Source: Peribacillus frigoritolerans
GTDB lineage: Bacteria; Bacillota; Bacilli; Bacillales; Bacillaceae
Direction: 5' to 3'
DNA: 64,000 nucleotides
NCBI RefSeq assembly: GCF_004358755.1
Contig: NZ_SMZY01000001.1
Coordinates: 1,238,796 to 1,302,795 of the forward strand
Part shown: piece after piece, positions 55,534 through 62,425 of the stretch
How positions within the stretch are numbered: the first letter of the stretch is position 1
How the letters are laid out: every line of letters starts with the position of its first letter
Notes under the pieces: model-generated
Told to the model about the DNA's origin: nothing
Databases searched by the model: none
The model's input: the letters and a program-made list of their open reading frames with translations, nothing else
Translations under genes and position numbers: made by a program

Positions 55534-57213
55534 TTACATAATACTTTTTTTACTTATACCTTTATCGTTGCTTTGAATTTCATTTAAAAGGACATCGATT
55601 AGGTAAAATGCACAAACTTCACTGGCTGAACTGCTGTAACCTTGTATCTCATCAGCAGTTGGAACAAGCAGATGAATATCAGAAGCCTGGGATAAGGGAG
55701 AATCTTGTTGACTCGTAATCCCTATTGTTGCCGATCCACACGTTTTGGCTGTTTCCATCATGTGGACAATATCCGAAGCATATCCGGATGTGCTTAGACC
55801 GACTACTACTGTTTCCAGGCTGAGTAAATGCGTAGACATTTCCATTTGATAGTGGTCTGAAAATGCGTCAGCTGCCATACCAAGTTTCATAAGCTTATAT
55901 TTTAGTTGGTTAGCCACTAGTGACATTTCACCTGCGCCGTATAAATAGATTTTCTTAGCTGAAACTAATTGATTTTTAAATAAAAGAATATCTTCTACCT
56001 CATTGAGCGTATCAAACTTATTTAACATGCTCATATAGGCTTGTTTTACAGAAGTTAGGCTTGTCGTTTCTTTTTGTTCGTATAATCGAGTGCTCACAAT
56101 AGATTCTTTAGCCAGTAATCGCAGCTGATTATAAGATCCGAACTCGAGTTTTTTACAAAATCTTGTAATTGTTGCCTCTGATAAATTTAATTGTCGTGAC
56201 ATTTCTGAAATTGTTTTATTTGGGACGCTTTCTAAATTTAAGATGATAAACTTTGCAATTGTTTTTTCTCTCTTTGTTAACTTATGCGTATTTGATTCGA
56301 TAATCGTTGTTATACTTTTTAGAGGCTGTAACGATTCTTGGAGCAAAAAATGCCGAAGAGCCCCAACCATACCGGCATTATTAAGATTTCTGGCAATTTC
56401 AATTTTCACTTTGTCTAATACAGCAGGCATAATGTCTTTTTGCAGCTGTTTCATAATTAGCGGATAAAGATACTCTTTTTGTGCTGTAATCCCTCCGCCA
56501 ATAATAATCATTTCTGGATTCATCATATAAGCAATTGTTGAAATCCCTTTGGAAAGATAGTAAACAAGACGATTAATTTCTTGAATGCAAATCTCATCAT
56601 CCTTCTGGGCAAGTTCAAAAATTTCTTTTCCATTGATTTCACTTTCAGGAATTCCTTTGCGTTTCGCAACATTCCTCACTAAAATCCTTGTAGATGCTAA
56701 TTCTTGAAATTGGCTCCCTTCAACAGGGATGTAACCAATTTCCCCTGCACTAAAGCTGTGCCCAGTTTGTAATTTATTGTCTATGATATAACTGCCGCCG
56801 ATACCGGTGCCAACCGTAAGACAGAACAAACTTTTTGCATCCTTGCCGGTCCCAATCCAAGACTCTGCCAACCCAGCGCAGTTTACATCATTCTCCACCT
56901 CAACCGGTAATTGAAAAAAGGTTTCTAGCTCATTCTTTAATGGAGTACCCGTGTATTTTGGAATAAAGGAAGAGGCATATAAAATCACACCTCTATTGGA
57001 ATCAACTTGGCCGGCAGAGCTGATGCAGACACCGCTGATCTTATGTTCATTCATTAGTTTTATGCCGAAGGCTTTGACCTTCTCTACTATGGCAGGCCCG
57101 CCGAGATGTGCTTCTGCCGGGCATTCATACTTTTCGATAAATATTCCTTCTTCAGTTAGAACACCATATTTGAGTAATGTTCCCCCAATATCAAAGGCTA
57201 AAAATTTCCTCAT
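55534..57213 (-). CDS. ROK sugar kinase fused to RpiR-type regulator
   Basis: One 559-residue polypeptide with three domains. Residues 1-292: ROK kinase with FDIGGTLLKYG, catalytic Asp109 in VENDVN, and LTVGTGIGGS. The Cys-rich zinc motif of many ROK proteins after GH (151-152) is missing. Residues 301-376: RpiR HTH (TKREKTIAKFIILN, LNLSEATITRFCKKLEFGSY). Residues 418-545: SIS domain (IYLYGAGEMSLVANQLKYKL, GLSTSGYASDIV). Beside nanE, the kinase is probably for ManNAc, and the SIS domain would sense the phosphosugar made by its own N-terminal half. I checked that a single open frame covers all three. Start 57213 after GAAGGTG. Confidence 0.88.
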   Translation of the reverse strand: MRKFLAFDIGGTLLKYGVLTEEGIFIEKYECPAEAHLGGPAIVEKVKAFGIKLMNEHKISGVCISSAGQVDSNRGVILYASSFIPKYTGTPLKNELETFFQLPVEVENDVNCAGLAESWIGTGKDAKSLFCLTVGTGIGGSYIIDNKLQTGHSFSAGEIGYIPVEGSQFQELASTRILVRNVAKRKGIPESEINGKEIFELAQKDDEICIQEINRLVYYLSKGISTIAYMMNPEMIIIGGGITAQKEYLYPLIMKQLQKDIMPAVLDKVKIEIARNLNNAGMVGALRHFLLQESLQPLKSITTIIESNTHKLTKREKTIAKFIILNLESVPNKTISEMSRQLNLSEATITRFCKKLEFGSYNQLRLLAKESIVSTRLYEQKETTSLTSVKQAYMSMLNKFDTLNEVEDILLFKNQLVSAKKIYLYGAGEMSLVANQLKYKLMKLGMAADAFSDHYQMEMSTHLLSLETVVVGLSTSGYASDIVHMMETAKTCGSATIGITSQQDSPLSQASDIHLLVPTADEIQGYSSSASEVCAFYLIDVLLNEIQSNDKGISKKSIM

Positions 57214-57233
57214 TAATTTCACCTTCATTTCCA

Positions 57234-57268
57234 AGGAAAGAGCACACTTTTACGCTTTACTGCTCTTC
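57234..57268 (-). terminator. Weak hairpin before the kinase-regulator gene
   Basis: Arms AAGAGCA / TGCTCTT with a loop of about 16 bases and TTTCC beyond on the minus strand, inside the 114-base gap. Possible attenuator that lowers expression of the downstream genes. Confidence 0.35.
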
Positions 57269-57327
57269 CCTTTTCACGAGAATCGTTTATATTTGTTTAG
57301 GCCAAAAATATTCTTCTTTTATGATGC

Positions 57328-58686
57328 TCAGAAATTAGCCCTAATTGAAGCCAACCGTTGCTTAAAATGGGAACCATCAATTTTATTTAGGTCTATATTT
57401 TGTTTAATTGAATATGAACAGGCAAATCCCGCAGCTTGCGCCATATCCCTTACCGTAGGCTGGATACGCAATGATGCTTGCATCAGAAATGTACTTGAAA
57501 TATGGCGTCCGACAACAATCATGTTACTCACTTCATGCGTAATCAGTGACCTGTATGGAATCTCATAGAATTCACCGCGTGACAATCTGGCTTCTTCAAT
57601 ATTTTCTTTACTTACGCTATGTACATCAATATACCAATCCCCACGTGCAATCCCGTCATCAAATCGTGCACGAGCAACATAGTCATTTTCTGTTAATACA
57701 TACTGTCCAACAATTCGGTACGATTCGCGAATGCCGAGCTGCGTTGCTTCCTTTAAAAGATAAGCATGGTTAAATCCTGGAACGTATTTAGGCAGGAAGT
57801 TAGCTAATCTTCGTATCATTTCTCGTCCCTTTATGACTGCTTTAGAACGAAGAACTGGGTCAGTTGTGTGATTTATGCCGGGAATATGCGGGCAATTAAA
57901 GGACATGACACTTGGTTTTCCAGGTTGTGTAAATGCCTGAAAATAGCGTAAATCTTCTTCTGCTAAATCGCCATTTTCCAGTCCTTTTTGAAAAAGTGAT
58001 TCTAGTACATGACCTTTTCCTGGCACCATCGCGATCTCAAAGAACGCAGGATTATTAATTGTACAAAACGTTTCATTTTGCGACAGGATAAATTCACGTA
58101 AAGCTGTTATATCTATTCCACCCATCTCGAATCGAAACGATATTTGCTGGTTTTCACCTTCTTGGTTTCCGGATTCTACCCGAACACCTGCCGTTCTTGA
58201 AAGGACGGCATCAGCTGACGCATCCACAAATGTCTTTCCTTCGATGGCTGCTAAGCCGTTGCACGTATTTACGATAATATGAGTGATTCGACTCTCATCT
58301 TTTATACAATCTACATAATTAGCATCATATAAAATATGTCCGCCACGCTCGATAATCAGCTGCTCTAATACATAGCTTAATGTTTCAACGTTGAACCAGC
58401 TGCATGTCGTCGTCCCGTCATTTGTTTCGATTTGTTCCCTGTGCAGGCGTTCAATGATTAAGTGATTCACACGCTGTCCTTTCACATAGGTCGGCATCAT
58501 AGGAGAAACCAATGCATTTGTTTGAGTGCCCCCTAAAGAAATCGTTTTCTCTATAACAAGTGTTTTAATGCCTTCTTCTAAAGCAGCAATTGCAGTTGCT
58601 GCTCCACCTGTTCCTCCGCCTACTACAACACAATCAGCATCTAAAATAATCGGTATTCTCCGACCGAAAAAAGAGACTGTACTCAT
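57328..58686 (-). CDS. FAD-dependent oxidoreductase (PF12831-like)
   Basis: A 452-residue flavoprotein. The N-terminal dinucleotide fold is DCVVVGGGTGGAATAIAALEEG, with IEKTISLGGTQT just after, and DASADAVLSRTAGV in the middle, as in the FAD_oxidored (PF12831) family common in sugar-utilisation loci. No signal peptide, so cytoplasmic. It may oxidise a sugar hydroxyl to allow non-hydrolytic glycosidic cleavage, but no substrate is proven. Lies between the permeases and the kinase-regulator. Confidence 0.8.
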   Translation of the reverse strand: MSTVSFFGRRIPIILDADCVVVGGGTGGAATAIAALEEGIKTLVIEKTISLGGTQTNALVSPMMPTYVKGQRVNHLIIERLHREQIETNDGTTTCSWFNVETLSYVLEQLIIERGGHILYDANYVDCIKDESRITHIIVNTCNGLAAIEGKTFVDASADAVLSRTAGVRVESGNQEGENQQISFRFEMGGIDITALREFILSQNETFCTINNPAFFEIAMVPGKGHVLESLFQKGLENGDLAEEDLRYFQAFTQPGKPSVMSFNCPHIPGINHTTDPVLRSKAVIKGREMIRRLANFLPKYVPGFNHAYLLKEATQLGIRESYRIVGQYVLTENDYVARARFDDGIARGDWYIDVHSVSKENIEEARLSRGEFYEIPYRSLITHEVSNMIVVGRHISSTFLMQASLRIQPTVRDMAQAAGFACSYSIKQNIDLNKIDGSHFKQRLASIRANF

Positions 58687-58743
58687 TATCATCCACCTCT
58701 TGGTCCCTTGGTTTTCTTTTAAACAGCTTACCTATCAATCTTA

Positions 58744-59568
58744 TTAACCTTTTACAGCACCGTCTGTTGCACCGGAAATAAAGTATTTTTGCAGCCATAT
58801 AAAAATGAGCAGTGTTGGAATTGTCGTTAGAATGGATGCTGCACTGATTAATTTCAAATTAGAACCATCAAAATTTTGAGAGAGCTGGGCTAACCCTATC
58901 GACAATGTATACATGCTGCTTTCTGTTGAGTTTAACAAAGGCCACAAATAGTCACCCCATGTACCCATGAAAGTGAAGATGGCAAGTGTTACAAGTGTTG
59001 GTTTCACAAGTGGCAACGCAACTAGGTACCATACTTTAATTTTATTTGCCCCATCAAGATACGCTGATTCTTCAAGCTCTTTTGGAATTCTCAAAAAGGC
59101 TTGACGCATTAAGTAGATGCCAAATGCCGTTGATACTTGCATGACGACTAATCCTAGATGAGTATTTTGTAAGCCAAGCTTGCCTGCTAGTTGGAACAGA
59201 GGTGCCATGTACAGCTGAAAAGGAACCATCATTGTTGAAATGATTAACGCCAAAACAACACTTCTCCCTTTGAAATCCATACGTGCCAGTGGATAAGCGG
59301 CTAAACTGCAAAACAATAAATTTAAAGGTATGGCAATCACTGTAACCACTGCGGTATTTAAGAAATATGTGCCGAAATTTGCTTTGTCAAAAGCTGTTAC
59401 AAAATTAGTAAAGGTAGGACTGGCTGGAAGCAAGCTGCTGTATATCCCTTCACTTGCTGATTTTAGTGCCATGAACAGGGTAACTAAAAATGGTCCCACA
59501 GTGAGTATTGTAATCAGGATCATTAAAGCATAGAGCCACAATTTTTGACTGATCTGCTTCGATTTCAT
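58744..59568 (-). CDS. ABC sugar transporter permease (MalG type)
   Basis: A 274-residue CUT1-family permease with six spans and the EAA loop ELEESAYLDGANKIKVWYLVALPLVKP that contacts the ATPase. Ends in the usual GAxxGAVKG. GGGGAG precedes ATG 59571/59568. No ATPase gene lies in the unit, so a shared MsmX-type ATPase elsewhere probably drives it. Confidence 0.92.
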   Translation of the reverse strand: MKSKQISQKLWLYALMILITILTVGPFLVTLFMALKSASEGIYSSLLPASPTFTNFVTAFDKANFGTYFLNTAVVTVIAIPLNLLFCSLAAYPLARMDFKGRSVVLALIISTMMVPFQLYMAPLFQLAGKLGLQNTHLGLVVMQVSTAFGIYLMRQAFLRIPKELEESAYLDGANKIKVWYLVALPLVKPTLVTLAIFTFMGTWGDYLWPLLNSTESSMYTLSIGLAQLSQNFDGSNLKLISAASILTTIPTLLIFIWLQKYFISGATDGAVKG

Positions 59569-59587
59569 CATGTTCTCCCCAATCTGT

Positions 59588-60529
59588 TTATGCTCGCAAA
59601 TCATCTTCGCGCTTACTGGATAACTTCATTTGAAGTAAAGATGCTCCAATAGCGAGGAGCAAAAGAACTAAACCTGCTGCAGAAGCGATACTGACATCTA
59701 AATTCATAAACTTGTCGTAAATATACATAACTAGTGTAGTCGTAGCACCAGAAGGTCCGCCTCCTGTTGTTAAGGCAATTTCCTCAAACACTTTCATGCC
59801 GGCAATAATCGTCATGACAGAAACCAATGTTACAGAAGGCGCCAACATTGGAACTGTAATATTCCTGAACTGCTGGAATAATGAAGCACCGTCAATGCTT
59901 GATGACTCATACACATCTTTTGGTATTGACTGCAGTCCGGCCAAATAAATGATCATATAATAACCGAGCCCTTTCCAAACAGTAATCATGGCTACTGCAA
60001 ATAAAGCTGTGGATGATTGAACCAGAAGATTCGTAGGAGAATCAAAAAGGCCAAGTTTGACCAATAATTCTGATATTAATCCGCTTTGAGAGTACAGCAT
60101 TTTCCACATTAATGCAGCCACAACCATTGGTGTTATAACAGGCAGATAATAGAGGATGCGGAAAGTAGACACACCTCTGATCTTTTGGTTCACTAGTACT
60201 GCTAAAATCATTGGTAAAAAGACATTCAATGGCAACACGATAATTAAAAAAATGAACGTATTTAATACGGACATCCAAAAATCCTGATCCGTAAATATCT
60301 CTTTAAAGTTACTTAAGCCAACAAATTCACCCGTACCCGCAATGATTTTATAGTCTAGTAAACTCCATTGAAAAGCTTCTAAGATTGGGATGATGAGAAA
60401 TGTACCCAAAATCAATATGGATGGTAGTAAAAACAGCCAAGGTGTTACATTTCGCATACTTAATCTATGTTTCTTTTTCATCGTAACTTTCACTTTTGAA
60501 TTCGGTAGTACAACAGGTCCCCTGCTCAT
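59588..60529 (-). CDS. ABC sugar transporter permease (MalF type)
   Basis: A 313-residue CUT1-family permease, partner of the downstream MalG-type subunit. The EAA loop reads DVYESSSIDGASLFQQFRNITVPML. GGAGAGAGG precedes ATG 60529. The reading frame extends to 60592 without a better start. Confidence 0.92.
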   Translation of the reverse strand: MSRGPVVLPNSKVKVTMKKKHRLSMRNVTPWLFLLPSILILGTFLIIPILEAFQWSLLDYKIIAGTGEFVGLSNFKEIFTDQDFWMSVLNTFIFLIIVLPLNVFLPMILAVLVNQKIRGVSTFRILYYLPVITPMVVAALMWKMLYSQSGLISELLVKLGLFDSPTNLLVQSSTALFAVAMITVWKGLGYYMIIYLAGLQSIPKDVYESSSIDGASLFQQFRNITVPMLAPSVTLVSVMTIIAGMKVFEEIALTTGGGPSGATTTLVMYIYDKFMNLDVSIASAAGLVLLLLAIGASLLQMKLSSKREDDLRA

Positions 60530-60595
60530 GTGCCTCTCTCCATTCAAAAAAATAGAGAATAGCTTTTGGTTCAAAGCTATCCTCTTTTCCATTCA

Positions 60596-61924
60596 TTAGA
60601 ATGTCACTTTTTCACCTGATTTTTCAAATGCTTTGTTCCACTCTGATGAGAGTTGTTTTACTGCTTCCTCAGGTGTCAGCTTCCCTTGTAGGTTTTTAAC
60701 AAAAATATTCTTTGTGGATTCACGTAATTCAGCACTGTTCTCCGTCGGGGGAATCAATACCTCTGCACGCTCTAAAGATTTAGATGCCTCTAACATCCCC
60801 AGTGCCTTTGGCGAATCTCCAGGATTTTTGAAGTAGTCATCCTCCAAAGATTCCTTTGTAGCAGGTAATACTGTTCCTGCTGTCTTCGCAAATTCTAGTT
60901 GATTCTCTGCATTTGTTACAAATTCAGCAAGCGCAACAGCTGCTTCTTTGTTTTTTGTTTTTGCCGGTACTGCAAAGTTCATAACGGCAACGTTTACTGG
61001 AGCTTCTGCTGATTCTAAAGGCTGACCTGCCTTAGAAGCTTTATATACATCAGGAGCACCAGATTCTATTGGTCCTAAGAAAGTAACTCCGCCTTCCAGG
61101 AAAGAAGTGTTTCCAGCCATAAACAACTCCTGGCCCGTTTTTAATGATCCTTCTGCAGTCTCCTGAGGAATGATACCTTCCTTATACATCTTCTGAGTAA
61201 ATGTAAAATAATCAAGGATGTCTTTATTCTTTTCAAAAGCTGCCTTTCCGTCTTTTACAAGTGGTTTTCCGTTTGATAAGGAGACCATTTTCTCCATAAT
61301 AGTGTTTCCGTCATTGATTACTGGATAGTAGGAAGGTTTACCTGTCTTTTCTGTTACAGCTTTTGCAGTATTGTATATGCCCTCAGTAGTAGTAGGCAAC
61401 TCACTGACACCTGCTTGTTCAAAATGATCGCCATTATACCAAGATACAGTTGTTGTTAAATACCAAGGCATTGCATACAATTTATCTTCATAAATACCAG
61501 ACTTGTATGGCCCTTCTACAAAAGAGTTCTTCGTTTCGTCACTCACCATATCTGTTAAGTCTAATAGTCCACCCTGTGCTGCGATATTGGACATATAGTG
61601 TGGATTTAAGTTAACCACATCAGGTACATCACTGCCAGTAAGGGATGTAAGTACCTTTTGTTCCATTTCATTTTGTGGAATGTCTTCAATTACAACATCT
61701 ACATCAGGATGCAGTTTTTCAAAGTTTTTCTCTAGTTTGTCAAAATATGTATCAAATGGTTCCCCTGCTAATGATGCAGTCCAAAGTGTTACATCCCCTG
61801 ATAACTCTCCAGAATTTGATGCTTTCGAGCTGTTTGCCTCTTCCTTGCTGCATGCTGCCATTATGCTCACCGAAAGAGCTGTTGCCATCGTGCCGGCAAT
61901 TAACCTTTTTGTTCGTTTTCCCAT
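60596..61924 (-). CDS. ABC transporter sugar-binding lipoprotein
   Basis: Extracellular solute-binding protein family 1, 442 residues, with a lipoprotein signal and lipobox IMAAC (Cys25). It has the usual family layout: ELSGDVTLWTASLAGEPFD, LNPHYMSNIAAQGGLLDLT, PWYLTTTVSWYNGD. It would deliver an oligosaccharide or sugar to the two permeases. First gene of the minus-strand sugar unit, with GGGGGATG upstream. Confidence 0.93.
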   Translation of the reverse strand: MGKRTKRLIAGTMATALSVSIMAACSKEEANSSKASNSGELSGDVTLWTASLAGEPFDTYFDKLEKNFEKLHPDVDVVIEDIPQNEMEQKVLTSLTGSDVPDVVNLNPHYMSNIAAQGGLLDLTDMVSDETKNSFVEGPYKSGIYEDKLYAMPWYLTTTVSWYNGDHFEQAGVSELPTTTEGIYNTAKAVTEKTGKPSYYPVINDGNTIMEKMVSLSNGKPLVKDGKAAFEKNKDILDYFTFTQKMYKEGIIPQETAEGSLKTGQELFMAGNTSFLEGGVTFLGPIESGAPDVYKASKAGQPLESAEAPVNVAVMNFAVPAKTKNKEAAVALAEFVTNAENQLEFAKTAGTVLPATKESLEDDYFKNPGDSPKALGMLEASKSLERAEVLIPPTENSAELRESTKNIFVKNLQGKLTPEEAVKQLSSEWNKAFEKSGEKVTF

Positions 61925-61949
61925 TACTTCATCCCCCTTTGAAACTATT

Positions 61950-61963
61950 GGTAAGCGTTTTCT
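61950..61963. promoter_or_regulatory. cre-like site at the sugar-operon start
   Basis: GGTAAGCGTTTTCT fits the catabolite-responsive element TGNNARCGNWWWCA except at the first and last bases. It begins 7 bases after the -10 box of the minus-strand promoter, so bound CcpA would block transcription. Confidence 0.6.
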
Positions 61964-61970
61964 TATTTTT

Positions 61971-61999
61971 ATAATACTAGGGCTATCATCGTATTACAA
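61971..61999 (-). promoter_or_regulatory. Promoter of the ABC transporter / nanE unit
   Basis: Minus-strand TTGTAA (61999-61994), 17-base spacer, TATTAT (61976-61971). Reads into the sugar-binding protein gene. Confidence 0.65.
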
Positions 62000-62035
62000 G
62001 AATTATTAAAATTATTTTTATTTTTAATTTATTTG

Positions 62036-62050
62036 TGAAAATTATTTTCA
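62036..62050. promoter_or_regulatory. 15-bp palindrome, putative RpiR operator (left)
   Basis: TGAAAATTATTTTCA: seven-base arms around one base. Its centre (62043) is 44 bases from the outer edge of the leftward -35 box. The sequence is the exact reverse complement of the site at 62221. Confidence 0.6.
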
Positions 62051-62220
62051 TTTTACTACTTTTTATATTTGATATATCCATTCAGAATGTGCTGATTCTG
62101 ATTTTATTCTCTTTATATCAACACCATTTATTAAATTGACATAAGTTCAATCTACAAAGTTGTTACAACAAACTACTATAATCGCATTAACATCACTCTT
62201 TCTTATCGCTGAAATAAAAG

Positions 62221-62235
62221 TGAAAATAATTTTCA
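62221..62235. promoter_or_regulatory. 15-bp palindrome, putative RpiR operator (right)
   Basis: TGAAAATAATTTTCA, centre 62228, 44 bases from the outer edge of the rightward -35 box. Identical to the left site read on the other strand. Between the two sites (62051-62220) I see no gene, only a GTTGT-T-ACAAC mini-palindrome. Confidence 0.6.
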
Positions 62236-62271
62236 AAATTTATATCATATTAAAAATTAATTTAAAAATGG

Positions 62272-62300
62272 TTGTGAAAAATGATAAATACGTTTATAGT
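62272..62300 (+). promoter_or_regulatory. Promoter of the GHL10 hydrolase gene
   Basis: TTGTGA (62272-62277), 17-base spacer, TATAGT (62295-62300). Leader of about 120 bases follows. Confidence 0.62.
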
Positions 62301-62305
62301 TTTTT

Positions 62306-62319
62306 TGAAAACGTTTTCT
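62306..62319. promoter_or_regulatory. cre site at the GHL10 gene start
   Basis: TGAAAACGTTTTCT matches the cre consensus at all but the last base. It starts 5 bases after the -10 box, the same layout as the opposite promoter. Confidence 0.72.
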
Positions 62320-62425
62320 GAAAATTGTATTAATTTAGGTGCATCTTTGAAGAGTTTTAATTAGTGATCACTTTTAAGTCAGTGTCTCAATGAAACAAGT
62401 ACATTATTGAAAAGGAGAACAAAGT

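Noticed and set aside
52239-61924. Sialic acid (Neu5Ac) catabolic operon
   Set aside because: NanE and a ROK kinase fit, but there is no NanA lyase, sialidase or sialic acid transporter signature in the window.
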